Positions 8,609 through 17,526 are shown, numbered from the stretch's first letter. The stretch: 64,000 bases of DNA from Frigididesulfovibrio sp031553235 (GCA_031553235.1 JAVBLS010000004.1:22121-86120); one strand, 5' to 3'. Made by a program: numbers and translations. Notes: generated by a model from the letters alone, not told the origin.

Positions 8609-10609
8609 ATGGAAAGACTCATGCCCATTCAGCACGGTTGCTCGGAAGCCTATCAGGAAAAAGTCCACCAAGCCTGGAAACGCTTTATCGAAGGGAAACC
8701 GGTTCCTCCAAACGTTGTGCCCGATCACGTACTCAAGGGTTGGGAAATCAGCCGTAAAAACGGCGTCGACGCGGTCAATCCGCAAGTGCCGCCCATTCTG
8801 GACAAGCGTGAAATCGCGCTGCTCCGAGCCCAGTACCAAGATCTTCTGGAGGCGACCGACCCCATCTTGAACATGCTGGCCATTTCCATCCGGGACACCG
8901 AATACATTGCCACCTTCTCCGTGGCCTCGGGCCATGTGCTGGCCGTGGTGGGCGACGACAATCTGCTCAACCACTCAAAACGCCAGCACAACGTGATCGG
9001 GGCCAACCGGAGCATTTCGGTCATGGGCACCACCGCCCTGACGCTGTCGATCATCGAGCGCCGCCCCATCCAGATCATCGGGCACGAGCACTACAACCGC
9101 TTTGAGCACGACTGGAAATGCTTCGCCGCGCCGGTGTTCAACGAGAACGACGCTCCGATAGCCTCCTTGACCATTTCCAGCCATATTTCCAGCAAGGATA
9201 TCCATACCATTATGTTGGCAAAATCCTGCGCGGACTGCATCAGCATTCGCATTCGGGAGAAGGCCCTGATGCGCAACCAGAAACGCCTGAACGCTCTGCT
9301 GCAGTTGGTACATAATTCCTTGCCCGAGGCTGTGCTGGCCATACAGAGCGACGGCCTGATCAGCCATGCCAACAATAAGGCCGTGGAACACATTCTGGGG
9401 GGTGAGGTGCCCTTCGACGGTCTGAGCATAGACAAAATCTTCGGACGAGCGGATCTGCCCCGCATCCTCACCCTGCTGCGCAAGGGTATTTCAGAAACCG
9501 CCCGGCTTTCCGTGGCCACCCCCAAAGGCAAGAAAAGCTGTTTCTGCCACTTTGAGCCCATCTTGGTGGACAACAGGAAGCCAAGCGGAGCCACCCTTTC
9601 CATCAGCCTGGAAAACAAAGTCATCTCCATCGCCAACCAGGTCGGCGGCAACTACGCCACCTTCACCTTCGAGAGCATCAAGGGCAAAAGCCCGGCCCTG
9701 CGCAAGCAGATAGACCTGGCCAAGCGGGCCGCCCAGGTCAATTCGCGGGTGCTGCTGGTGGGAGAAAGCGGCACGGGCAAAGAGCTGTTCGCTCAGGCCA
9801 TTCACAACGCCGGCCCCCTGCAGACCGGTCCCTTTGTGGCTGTTTCGTGCGCGGCCATTCCACGCGGACTGATCGAGTCGGAACTGTTCGGCTATGCCGA
9901 CGGCGCCTTTACCGGCGCGCGCAAGGGCGGCATGGTCGGCAAAATCGAACTGGCCAACGGCGGCACCCTGTTTCTGGACGAGATCAACAGCCTGCCCCTG
10001 GATATGCAGGGCAAGCTGCTGCGTGCCCTGCAGCAGATGGAGGTGGTGCGCATCGGTGCCGACAGGCCCACTTCGGTGAACGTGCGGATCATCGCCGCCA
10101 CCAACAGGAAACTCATCGAAGACGTACGCCGAGGCGCTTTTCGGGAAGACCTGTACTTTCGGCTCAACGTGGTCGAGGTGACCATACCGCCCCTACGCGA
10201 ACGGATGGAAGACATATCCCTGCTGGCCGTGCTCTTTTTCAAACGCCAGGCGGCCAAGATGAACCGCCCGGCGCCCAAGGTTTTCCCGGCCGTGCTTGAG
10301 GCTATGCAGCGTTATCCCTGGCCGGGCAACGTGCGCGAACTCGAAAACGTCTGCGAACGGGCTCTGCTCATGGGCCAAGACGAAGAAGAAATCACCCTGG
10401 AGCACCTGCCCCTGGAAATCTCCTCGCAAGAAGCGGCCCAGACCGCTCCGGCAGAAGAATTCGAACGTAAGGTGGACACGGTCTACCGCGAATTGATCCG
10501 GACGACCCTAAGCGATTGCAGCGGCAATCTGAGCCGGGCCGCGGACAAGCTGGGTATCGCCCGCAGCACCCTGTACCGCCGCATGCGCAACCTCGGCGTG
10601 GAGAAATAG
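8609..10609 (+). CDS. sigma-54-dependent transcriptional activator (GAF-PAS-AAA+-Fis), likely hydroxyproline regulator
   Basis: A 666-residue enhancer-binding protein of the AcoR/DhaR type. The N-terminal ~200 residues look like a GAF-type sensor, followed by a PAS-like segment, then an AAA+ domain with Walker A GESGTGKE at 385-392, the sigma-54 contact loop GAFTGA at 432-437 and Walker B TLFLDE. It ends in a Fis-type helix-turn-helix (GNLSRAADKLGIARSTLYRR). AGGAG at 8595-8599 fits the ATG at 8609 better than the in-frame ATG at 8588. Lying just downstream of the hydroxyproline operon, it probably activates that operon's promoter, which would be outside the window. It is a clear paralogue of the gene at 12624. 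Confidence 0.88.
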   Translation: MERLMPIQHGCSEAYQEKVHQAWKRFIEGKPVPPNVVPDHVLKGWEISRKNGVDAVNPQVPPILDKREIALLRAQYQDLLEATDPILNMLAISIRDTEYIATFSVASGHVLAVVGDDNLLNHSKRQHNVIGANRSISVMGTTALTLSIIERRPIQIIGHEHYNRFEHDWKCFAAPVFNENDAPIASLTISSHISSKDIHTIMLAKSCADCISIRIREKALMRNQKRLNALLQLVHNSLPEAVLAIQSDGLISHANNKAVEHILGGEVPFDGLSIDKIFGRADLPRILTLLRKGISETARLSVATPKGKKSCFCHFEPILVDNRKPSGATLSISLENKVISIANQVGGNYATFTFESIKGKSPALRKQIDLAKRAAQVNSRVLLVGESGTGKELFAQAIHNAGPLQTGPFVAVSCAAIPRGLIESELFGYADGAFTGARKGGMVGKIELANGGTLFLDEINSLPLDMQGKLLRALQQMEVVRIGADRPTSVNVRIIAATNRKLIEDVRRGAFREDLYFRLNVVEVTIPPLRERMEDISLLAVLFFKRQAAKMNRPAPKVFPAVLEAMQRYPWPGNVRELENVCERALLMGQDEEEITLEHLPLEISSQEAAQTAPAEEFERKVDTVYRELIRTTLSDCSGNLSRAADKLGIARSTLYRRMRNLGVEK

Positions 10610-10702
10610 GGCACGGCTTTGGGTCTTTGCTCGGATGCAGACATATATACGGCGTCGGCCTTAAGCGGCAGCCCCCTGATGGAGTATTCGCGCTTTCGGT
10701 CC

Positions 10703-10819
10703 TAGAGCAGTTTACGCTTCAAATAGTCGCTTAACGGCGGGCAAAGCCCGCCTACGCCTATTTGGCGGCAAGGATTTGCCGACAAATCCTTGCGAGCATT
10801 TCAAGTGTGAAATGCTCTA
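10703..10819. repeat. 117-bp intergenic element with terminal inverted repeats and three consecutive hairpins
   Basis: The element is bounded by TAGAGCA (10703-10709) and its inverse TGCTCTA (10813-10819). Inside lie three perfect hairpins: GGCGGGC/GCCCGCC at 10736-10752 with a 3-nt loop, CAAGGATTTG/CAAATCCTTG at 10769-10792 with loop CCGA, and GAGCATTTCA/TGAAATGCTC at 10794-10817 with loop AGTG. It encodes nothing and has no U-tract, so it is not a plain terminator. The layout resembles REP- or MITE-like intergenic elements. The remaining DNA up to lgt (10820-11125) shows no gene that I can support. Confidence 0.6.
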
Positions 10820-11125
10820 ATCAGACAAGCGGCGTTTTTACGCCTTGACGCCAGGCAGGTTCTCCGAAAGCCGGTCCGACCGTTTTCCCATCGCCTTTTC
10901 CTTTGGCAACCGCGGGAATGCTGTAAACCGTAAGTGCTTGGCGGGCCGCTTGCGAGCGACCCACAAAGATTAAGGTCGCGCTGCAAGCGGCATGATAAGC
11001 ATGCTTTTCACGCCGCAGCCCGGTAGTCCTCTCCTTTGGTCAACACAATCCAGCCTATCTCAGTATCACGGCAAACTGCGGCCGGCACCCTTGCAGCCTC
11101 AGGCGGCTTGGAGTACAAGCCCCAA

Positions 11126-11914
11126 ATGCTTACTTACCCGCAGTTTTCTCCCGTGGCCTTTTCCGTTGGCCCCTTGGCCGTGCGCTGGTACGGCCTGATG
11201 TACCTGTGCGGCTTCGTCTCGGCCTGGATTCTCGGACGCCGGCGCGCCAAGGCCGGGCGCACCTTTACCCCGCAACAATTCGACGATGTGCTCACCTGGG
11301 GCATTCTCGGGGTCATTCTGGGCGCCCGCCTGGGCTATGTCGTCTTTTACCAGCCGCTCTACTACCTGCAGCATCCCCTGGAAATATTCGAGGTCTGGCA
11401 CGGCGGCATGAGCTTTCACGGCGGCTTGATCGGTGTAATGCTCGGGCAATGGCTCTCAGGCAGGCGCCACGGCAAGAGCTTTTTCGAGGTCATGGACTTC
11501 ATGGCCCCGCTGGTGCCGCCGGGCCTATTTTTCGGCCGGCTCGGCAACTTCATCAATGGTGAACTCTGGGGCCGGATCACCGACTCTCCCATCGGGATGA
11601 TCTTTCCGGGCGCGGGGCCGCTGCCGCGCTATCCCTCGCAGTTGTTCGAGGCCACCCTGGAAGGCGTGGTCCTGTTCACCATCCTCTGGATATACTCGTC
11701 CAAACCCCGGCCGCGCATGGCCGGGAGCGGCGCCTTTGCCCTGGGCTACGGGATTTTCCGCTGCATTTGCGAATATTTCCGTCAGCCCGATGCGTTCCTC
11801 GGCTATCTGGCCGGAAATTTTCTGACCATGGGCATGGTGCTGTGCATTCCGCTGATCTTGATCGGCATTGTCCTGCTCTTCCTGGCCTCACGCAAGCCTG
11901 TGCCGGCCAATTGA
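11126..11914 (+). CDS. lgt: prolipoprotein diacylglyceryl transferase
   Basis: A 262-residue, seven-membrane-segment protein with the Lgt hallmarks: HGGMSFHGGLIG, the signature GRLGNFINGELWGR and YPSQLFEA. Lgt transfers diacylglycerol from phosphatidylglycerol to the lipobox cysteine of prelipoproteins in the inner membrane. The frame is open upstream to 11036, but the ATG at 11126 gives MLTYPQFSPVAFSVGPLAVRW, which matches the normal Lgt N-terminus and has GGAG at 11110-11113. It is a stand-alone housekeeping gene followed closely by a tRNA gene. Confidence 0.95.
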   Translation: MLTYPQFSPVAFSVGPLAVRWYGLMYLCGFVSAWILGRRRAKAGRTFTPQQFDDVLTWGILGVILGARLGYVVFYQPLYYLQHPLEIFEVWHGGMSFHGGLIGVMLGQWLSGRRHGKSFFEVMDFMAPLVPPGLFFGRLGNFINGELWGRITDSPIGMIFPGAGPLPRYPSQLFEATLEGVVLFTILWIYSSKPRPRMAGSGAFALGYGIFRCICEYFRQPDAFLGYLAGNFLTMGMVLCIPLILIGIVLLFLASRKPVPAN

Positions 11915-11922
11915 AAAAACGC

Positions 11923-11951
11923 TTGCCTGTCGGAGAAACTCGGTATATACG
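11923..11951 (+). promoter_or_regulatory. sigma-70-type promoter of the tRNA-Leu gene
   Basis: TTGCCT at 11923-11928 is followed after 17 bp by TATACG at 11946-11951 (TATATA overlaps it at 11944). Transcription would start a few bases before the mature tRNA 5' end at 11962, as is usual for bacterial tRNA genes. Confidence 0.5.
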
Positions 11952-11961
11952 CTTTCTTCAC

Positions 11962-12047
11962 GCCGAGGTGGTGGAACTGGTAGACACGCCGTCTTGAGGG
12001 GGCGGTGGCCAAAAGCTGTGCGGGTTCGAGTCCCGCCCTCGGCACCA
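11962..12047 (+). tRNA. tRNA-Leu (anticodon GAG)
   Basis: The 86-nt sequence folds into a class II tRNA. The acceptor stem GCCGAGG pairs with CCTCGGC at 12037-12043, and ACCA is encoded at 12044-12047. The anticodon stem CCGTC/GGCGG encloses the loop TTGAGGG, giving anticodon GAG for leucine codons CUC/CUU. The T arm GCGGG-TTCGAGT-CCCGC is canonical and a long variable arm precedes it, as expected for tRNA-Leu. Confidence 0.95.
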
Positions 12048-12052
12048 TTGAT

Positions 12053-12103
12053 AAGCAAAGGTCGCCCAAGGTTGTCAAAAAATCCTTGGGCGGCTTTGCT
12101 TTT
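12053..12103 (+). terminator. rho-independent terminator after tRNA-Leu
   Basis: AAGCAAAG plus CGCCCAAGG pairs with CCTTGGGCG plus CTTTGCTT, giving about 17 base pairs with a one-base bulge and a loop of about 12 nt. The 3' arm runs into TTTT. It ends the tRNA transcript six bases after the CCA. Confidence 0.85.
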
Positions 12104-12179
12104 AGCCGATCTTGGTTGTCAAGGACAGCAAAATTGACATTGACGACAAAAAGAAATGGGGTAATGGATGGGGTAATGA

Positions 12180-12423
12180 TTCGATTCCGCCAGGAGACCA
12201 ACACCCGTGCATATCCCCGCTACGGTTGACGTGAAGGCCATTCGCAGGCGCCGGGGCTTGCCGCAGACGTCCTTTTCCGCCCGCTTCAGCCTGTCCCATA
12301 CTCTCCGCAACCGGGAACAGAGCAAGCGTATGCCGGGACCCGGCGGCCCGGGCCTATCTGAAGATCATTGAAAAGGTCCCGGATGTGGTGACACGGAGAT
12401 CCTCGCCGGCTGCAAGAGCGTGA
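12180..12423 (+). pseudogene. decayed HigA-type HTH antitoxin gene (frameshifted)
   Basis: From about 12180 one frame reads VDVKAIRRRRGLPQTSF, the HTH_XRE start typical of HigA/NadS-type antitoxins. At about 12335-12345 the homologous reading moves by +1, where DPAARAYLKIIEKVPD continues the family's characteristic C-terminal helix to a stop at 12421. No complete open frame spans both parts and I see no intact start codon. A partner toxin gene is absent. The remnant lies directly after a tRNA gene, the usual target for integrative elements, so it may be what is left of one. Confidence 0.65.
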
Positions 12424-12449
12424 CGCCGCCTTCCACCATTTTTGGAAAA

Positions 12450-12480
12450 ACTACAGCCAACCGGTTGTAGTCTTTTTTTT
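12450..12480 (+). terminator. rho-independent terminator
   Basis: ACTACAGCC and GGTTGTAGT form a nine-pair stem (one G-T pair) with loop AACC, followed by CTTTTTTTT. It lies after the antitoxin remnant and insulates the regulator gene downstream. Confidence 0.8.
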
Positions 12481-12568
12481 ACGCCATATCACCGTGTCTT
12501 AATTTTGAACATCCGGATGAGATCGATAAAAAACGATTGCTGAAATCAGACAAATGTTCTATTTTGAA

Positions 12569-12580
12569 ACAAATATTTGT
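12569..12580. promoter_or_regulatory. palindrome and shared motifs upstream of the second sigma-54 activator
   Basis: The 143-bp AT-rich leader 12481-12623 contains a perfect palindrome ACAAATATTTGT at 12569-12580, the motif TGTTCTATTTTG at 12555-12566 and AAATTGAAC at 12605-12613. The last two recur, with at most one change, in the control region of the operon at 14.7-19.1 kb (19141-19152 and 19361-19369). This is consistent with binding of the same regulator and autoregulation, but no binding data support it. No convincing -35/-10 pair or sigma-54 site was found here. Confidence 0.35.
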
Positions 12581-12623
12581 GAGGGATACAATCGTTCCGT
12601 TCTCAAATTGAACAAATTAATGG

Positions 12624-14630
12624 ATGACGCATATGGCGGACTTCAGCGGATTCGGTGCCATTTACACCAAAAGGCTGTGGGAACAGTTCACGCGCGGGCA
12701 GGATATTGCCCGCGATGCCCTGCCCGACTATGTCTATGCCGCATGGAAAATATGCAGGGACAACCACCTTGACCCGCGAGACATACCCGAGCCCCGGCGA
12801 TTAAGCCGTGAAGAATTGGCGGCGCTACGCGCAGAATACAAGGCGCTGCTGGAAATCGCCCGGCCGGTGCTGGACATGATCAAAATCTCGACCAGCAATA
12901 CCCGTCCCATCGTTATCCTTACCGCGGCCAACAAGGTCATTTTGGACGTTGCCGGGGACGAGTCGTCACTCAGTACGCAGGAGGCCTTCTACAACTCTCC
13001 CGGGGTGGTCTGCGACGAGAGCATCATGGGGGCCAGGGCAACGACATTGACGATGCAGGAAAAAAAACCCCTGGCGCTGATGGGCAGTGAGCACTATTTT
13101 GAAATATTTCATGACTCTCTCTGCTATGCAGCCCCGATTTTTGATCATAATAAAGACATCGTTGCCTCCATTGCCATTGCCAGTTCTTTGAAAAAATACC
13201 ATCCGCATACCATGGCCATGCTGACCACCGCAGCCGAAAATATCAGTATGCAATTGCATAAAAAAGATGCCGAGTTCAAAAAAAACTATCTTAGCTCATT
13301 GATATATTCCATATGCAACGCGTTGCCAGAGGGAATTGTGGCTCTTGATATGAACAACGCCGTCACCTACGTCAACGACGCCGCCGAAACAATCTTTTCT
13401 CAGCCGTTTGCTTCTCTTGCCGGCAAACCCGTGACGGAACTGTTCCATAAAGCCGGCCAGGATGAATTGCTGCAGGCCATCTCGTTGCGCAAGCAGAACA
13501 ACATAAGTATCAACATCAAAGATAAATTCATTGAAAACAAGTATATCTGCAGGATACAACCGCTTTTTGGGTATGGAAACGCCACTATCGGAATGACCCT
13601 GTTTTTGGCTTCGGACAAGCAGGTGGCCAAAGGCATCACCCAAGTGGGCGGCAACAGGGCATACTACCTGTTTGAAGATATTCTGGGCAACTCCGCCAAG
13701 CTGCAACACTGCCTCCAACTGGCCCGAAAAGTCGCCCGGAAAGCCACAAGAGTCCTGATTACCGGAGAGAGCGGCACCGGCAAGGAACTCTTTGCCCAGG
13801 CCATCCACAATGCCGGCCCGAGGCGCGGGGGGCCTTTCGTGGCCATCTCGTGCGCCTCCATCCCCAGAGAACTCGTGGAAGCGGAACTGTTCGGCTATGT
13901 GGCCGGCGCCTTTACCGGTGCCGGCAGAAGCGGGGCCATGGGGAAATTTGAACTGGCTCAAAACGGAACACTCTTCCTGGATGAAATCAACAGCCTGCCC
14001 ATGGAGGCCCAGGGGAAGCTCCTCAGGGCGCTGCAGCAAAATGAAATCGTGCGCGTTGGGGGAACAACGCCCATTTCCGTCAACGCCCATGTGATTACCG
14101 CCGGCAACGTGAGCCTGCCGGACTTGGTCGCTTCCAAAAGGTTTCGAGAAGACCTGCTATACCGCATCAACAGCGTTGAGATACACATTCCTCCCCTGCG
14201 CGAACGCCCGGGCGACGCCGAAGTTCTCATCCGGTACGTTATCGCCAAACTGGCGCGGGCGCAGGGCCGGGAGGTGCGCCTTTCCACTCCCTGGCTCAAG
14301 GCCATGCGGGAACACACCTGGCCCGGGAATGTGCGCGAGTTGGAAAACGCCTGTGAATATTCCATGATCCTCTGTGAAGGGGATACGCTGCAGATAAGCC
14401 ACCTGCCGCCGACGCTGGGCGGCCGTGGCGAAGTGACTGGGGAAGCCGCGCCGCAATGCGAACACGTCGACGACGCCTACAAAAAATGGCTCTACAACGC
14501 CCTACAGGCTTGTGGCGGCAATATCAGCGAGGCTTCCGCGAAGTTGGGCATCGCGCGGGGAACTTTGTACAGAAAAATGCGCAAATACGGGCTCAACCTG
14601 GACAATTTCCGTTTTGCGGCAGAGGACTGA
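12624..14630 (+). CDS. sigma-54-dependent transcriptional activator (GAF-PAS-AAA+-Fis), second paralogue
   Basis: A 668-residue paralogue of the activator at 8609. It has an N-terminal GAF-like sensor, a PAS segment (about residues 230-330), Walker A GESGTGKE near 381, GAFTGA near 428, Walker B TLFLDE and a C-terminal Fis helix-turn-helix (GNISEASAKLGIARGTLYRK). It converges on the minus-strand operon at 14.7-19.1 kb, which has a near-consensus sigma-54 promoter, so that operon is its most likely target. The start is uncertain between ATGs at 12624 and 12633, as neither has a good ribosome site. The first part of the gene is less GC-rich than its paralogue. Confidence 0.87.
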   Translation: MTHMADFSGFGAIYTKRLWEQFTRGQDIARDALPDYVYAAWKICRDNHLDPRDIPEPRRLSREELAALRAEYKALLEIARPVLDMIKISTSNTRPIVILTAANKVILDVAGDESSLSTQEAFYNSPGVVCDESIMGARATTLTMQEKKPLALMGSEHYFEIFHDSLCYAAPIFDHNKDIVASIAIASSLKKYHPHTMAMLTTAAENISMQLHKKDAEFKKNYLSSLIYSICNALPEGIVALDMNNAVTYVNDAAETIFSQPFASLAGKPVTELFHKAGQDELLQAISLRKQNNISINIKDKFIENKYICRIQPLFGYGNATIGMTLFLASDKQVAKGITQVGGNRAYYLFEDILGNSAKLQHCLQLARKVARKATRVLITGESGTGKELFAQAIHNAGPRRGGPFVAISCASIPRELVEAELFGYVAGAFTGAGRSGAMGKFELAQNGTLFLDEINSLPMEAQGKLLRALQQNEIVRVGGTTPISVNAHVITAGNVSLPDLVASKRFREDLLYRINSVEIHIPPLRERPGDAEVLIRYVIAKLARAQGREVRLSTPWLKAMREHTWPGNVRELENACEYSMILCEGDTLQISHLPPTLGGRGEVTGEAAPQCEHVDDAYKKWLYNALQACGGNISEASAKLGIARGTLYRKMRKYGLNLDNFRFAAED

Positions 14631-14649
14631 TACGTCACGCAACCATAAG

Positions 14650-14685
14650 AAAAGCGGTTTACCGTGCTGCAGGCAAGCCGCTTTT
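14650..14685. terminator. bidirectional rho-independent terminator between convergent genes
   Basis: AAAAGCGGTTT (14650-14660) pairs with AAGCCGCTTTT (14675-14685) with one G-T pair and a 14-nt loop. The A-run upstream and T-run downstream let it work for both the activator gene (plus) and the MFS gene (minus). Confidence 0.75.
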
Positions 14686-14726
14686 CGACCGTCACAGGGA
14701 AACACCGCAGGACTTGGGGCTTGCCC

Positions 14727-16091
14727 CTAAGCCGGGTGGAGATCTTCCTCTTTCGATCTGCAGCCTTCGAGGGACGCCGCCGAGTGCAGATCCAGCCCGG
14801 AAGTTTCCGGCGCCAACCACACCGACACGACCAGTCCCACAATGGAAATCGCCGCCGCCGCGTACATGGTGTGGCCAATGCCGATGGATTGCAGCGAAAT
14901 GGGCACCAGCCATGTTCCGGCAGACGCGCTGATACGTGACAGCGAAGCCCCCATGCCGACGCCCATGGCTCGAATTTCCGTCGGAAAAATCTCGTTCGGG
15001 TAGACAATCTGCAGTACCTGCGCGCCGCCGATAAAAAAGGCGTAAGCGCAGAAAAGCAGCAGAATCAGCCAGGCCGAGCCGTCCGCGTAATGGCCCAACC
15101 CCAGAAGGGCCAGGGCCGACCACAGGAAGCTGTGAATGACCATGCCGCGGCGGCCCATGACATTGATCAGATAGGTGGCGACGATGCAGCCGACCACAAA
15201 CAGCAGGGTAATCGCGATGGAGCCGTACGAAGCCCAGTCGCCCGTCAGGTTGAGGGCCTGCAGCACCTTGGGAACAAAGGCATACACCGCGAAAACCGGA
15301 GTGACCGAACAGCTCCAGAACACCACGACAAACAGCATGCGCCTGCCATAGCCGGAATGGAGCAGGCTTTTAAACGACACCTGCCGCTCGGAAGCGATTT
15401 CCGGCAGATTGTGCAAAGAGAATGTCGGGCCGTATATCTTCTGGATAACCCGTTCGGCCTCGGCGGCGCGTCCCTTGCCCAACAGCCAGCGCGGCGACTC
15501 CGGCGTCCCCAGGCGCACGAGCAGCAGGAACAGGCCGATCACGGCGGAGCTGGCCAGCACCAGGCGCCACCCCTCGCTGCCGCTGTTGGCCAAAATATAG
15601 TTGCCGACAATATAGGCAAGCGCGGCGCCGACGAACCACAGGGTGGTCAGCAAAGACAGGCGGGGCCCGCGGTATTTTTTGGGGAGAAATTCCGTCAACA
15701 AAGAACCGGCAACGGGATATTCGATGCCGACGCCGATCCCAATCAGAAAGCGGAGCATGAACAGCGCTTCTCCCGACTCTGCCCACAGTTGCGCCAGGGA
15801 ACAAAAAATGAAGAGCAGCGGCGGCACGAAGTACAGTTTGCGCCGGCCCAACCGGTCGGTCAGCCAGCCGCCCAAAAATCCACCGACCGCAATGCCGAGC
15901 AAAGCCGATGCGGCCACCATTCCCTGCCAAAAATCATCCAGGTTCAGGGCGCTCGAAAACTGGATCATAGCCACGCCGATAATACTGAGTACGTAACCGT
16001 CCATTATCCAGCCGCCGCCGGAGCGTATGGTCATCAACCGGTGAAAACCGTTGAGCTCGACATCCTCAAGTGATATAGCGTTTTGGATCAT
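14727..16091 (-). CDS. MFS transporter of the sugar/metabolite:proton symporter type
   Basis: A 454-residue protein with twelve predicted membrane segments. The MFS loop 2-3 motif is GGWLTDRLGRRK, with the repeat-related motif NVMGRRG in the second half and PESPRWLL after TM6, as in SP/AAHS-type symporters. It is the last gene of the minus-strand catabolic operon and starts five bases after the FAD oxidoreductase gene ends; GGAGG in that gene's end serves as ribosome site. It most likely imports the substrate of the DapA/RidA/FAD enzymes, which I cannot name. Confidence 0.85.
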   Translation of the reverse strand: MIQNAISLEDVELNGFHRLMTIRSGGGWIMDGYVLSIIGVAMIQFSSALNLDDFWQGMVAASALLGIAVGGFLGGWLTDRLGRRKLYFVPPLLFIFCSLAQLWAESGEALFMLRFLIGIGVGIEYPVAGSLLTEFLPKKYRGPRLSLLTTLWFVGAALAYIVGNYILANSGSEGWRLVLASSAVIGLFLLLVRLGTPESPRWLLGKGRAAEAERVIQKIYGPTFSLHNLPEIASERQVSFKSLLHSGYGRRMLFVVVFWSCSVTPVFAVYAFVPKVLQALNLTGDWASYGSIAITLLFVVGCIVATYLINVMGRRGMVIHSFLWSALALLGLGHYADGSAWLILLLFCAYAFFIGGAQVLQIVYPNEIFPTEIRAMGVGMGASLSRISASAGTWLVPISLQSIGIGHTMYAAAAISIVGLVVSVWLAPETSGLDLHSAASLEGCRSKEEDLHPA

Positions 16092-16096
16092 GGCGC

Positions 16097-17422
16097 TTAC
16101 ACCTCCCCCTTGGCCTGAATCTCCTCAAAAACCAGGCGAACGGTGGCGCCCGCGGTCTTGAAGGGCTCCGGCGGGCACCAACGCGGCTTGCTCGTCTTGG
16201 TGAGGTAGCGCAGTTCTTCACTGTCCACATTGCAGACCATATCGGCCAGATACATGCCCAGCATGGAACTGCGGGTCAGGCCGCAGCCGTCGCCGACCGA
16301 TGCCGCGTAGACGTTGCGGGCCACGCCGGTAAACAGAGATTCGCCGTTCAGGGTCATGGGGATCATGCCGCCGTAAACATATTCGAAATTGACATGGCGC
16401 AGCTTGGGAAAGCGCGCCTCAAAAGCCTTGCGCAGCTTTTTCCGCGCGGCGTGGATGCGCTGGGGGGATGTGCACAGTTGGGTGGAGAAGGTAAAGCCGT
16501 TGCGGACAAAGATGCGGTTGGTGGAGGTAAAGCGAACGGTTGTCCCGGCCGCATGCCCGGAGGTGCAACCCCAGGGTGTGGCGCCCGCGAAGCCCTTGAG
16601 CTCGTCTGCCGCCAATTCCCGGGTGAAGGCGCCAAAGCTGTTGACCGGGGTCATGCGGCCTTTCTTGGCAATGCCGAAACAGTCGACGAAAACGCTGGCC
16701 AGCAGCAGAACCTGCCCCGCGCGAACGCTTTTGCCGTTCACCAGGCGGACGACCACGGGGCTGCCTTCCTGCACCTGCAATACCGGCGTTTCTTCAAATA
16801 CGCCGACATTGTCGGGCAAAGCCGCGGCCAGAGCCCTGATGGTGTCCGCCGGGTTTAAAAGCACGGTGCCATACGTGTACAGGGCTTTGACGTAATATTC
16901 CGTTCCCATCAGGGGCGACAATTCGTCCCTGCCCATCATCTTGTACGGTTCGCCGATGGAATCGAGAACTCCGGCCATGCCTTCAAGGTTTTTAACGAAT
17001 TTATTTTCCCGCGCGGCAAGATATTTCCCCGTGTCCATCCAGTCGCAGGTCAGCTTGTGCTCGCCCTTGATCTTGCGCATCCTCTCAATAACGATCTTGT
17101 TCAGACGCGTGCGCCACTTGTGGTCGTCTATGCTTATACCGGGTTCGCCAAAGCTGTGCGGCACGTCGATCAGAAACCCGGCGTTGCGCCCGCTGTCGCC
17201 CATTCCAATTTGCAACGCGTCGAACAGAGCGATCTTTGCCTCCGGCCTGTTTTCGGCCAGCCGGAAGGCCGCATTGACCCCGGCAAAGCCGCCGCCCACG
17301 ACAACAAAATCGTAGTCCGATTCAAGTTCGGAAATATCTTTGAAGCTGTGTTCTTTATAAGTGGAGGTTTCAAACCAGCCGAGATCTCCGGCTTTGGCGG
17401 GAAAGCGATCGACTTCTTTCAT
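16097..17422 (-). CDS. FAD-dependent oxidoreductase (DAO family, PuuB-like)
   Basis: A 441-residue DAO-family flavoprotein. The FAD-binding motif VVVGGGFAGVNAAFRLAE lies near residue 40, followed by SGRNAGF as in gamma-glutamylputrescine and sarcosine oxidase relatives. It should oxidise an amine or D-/N-substituted amino acid to an imine, which RidA and the DapA-type enzyme from the same operon could process. The start is supported by GGGAGG about six bases before the ATG. The substrate is unknown. Confidence 0.85.
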   Translation of the reverse strand: MKEVDRFPAKAGDLGWFETSTYKEHSFKDISELESDYDFVVVGGGFAGVNAAFRLAENRPEAKIALFDALQIGMGDSGRNAGFLIDVPHSFGEPGISIDDHKWRTRLNKIVIERMRKIKGEHKLTCDWMDTGKYLAARENKFVKNLEGMAGVLDSIGEPYKMMGRDELSPLMGTEYYVKALYTYGTVLLNPADTIRALAAALPDNVGVFEETPVLQVQEGSPVVVRLVNGKSVRAGQVLLLASVFVDCFGIAKKGRMTPVNSFGAFTRELAADELKGFAGATPWGCTSGHAAGTTVRFTSTNRIFVRNGFTFSTQLCTSPQRIHAARKKLRKAFEARFPKLRHVNFEYVYGGMIPMTLNGESLFTGVARNVYAASVGDGCGLTRSSMLGMYLADMVCNVDSEELRYLTKTSKPRWCPPEPFKTAGATVRLVFEEIQAKGEV

Positions 17423-17526
17423 AAGATCCTCCCGGGATCTTGCAGCCGGCAGGGTACGGCTGCCGACGAACGTTGGGCCGGGCCCGCGGGCATTCGTCGC
17501 GCGGTCGTCGGCGCAGGTGCTCCGGC

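Noticed and set aside
10939..10953. sigma-54-like match TGGCGGG-CCGC-TTGC upstream of lgt
   Set aside because: GG/GC spacing is right, but the core is GC-rich with changed bases, lgt is a housekeeping gene, and chance matches are expected in GC-rich DNA.
10801..10986. 61-residue minus-strand ORF between the three-hairpin element and lgt
   Set aside because: It starts inside the hairpin element's surroundings, has no ribosome site and shows random composition.
15090..16073. 327-residue plus-strand frame over the MFS gene
   Set aside because: Gln/His/Ala-rich shadow of a clear MFS transporter.
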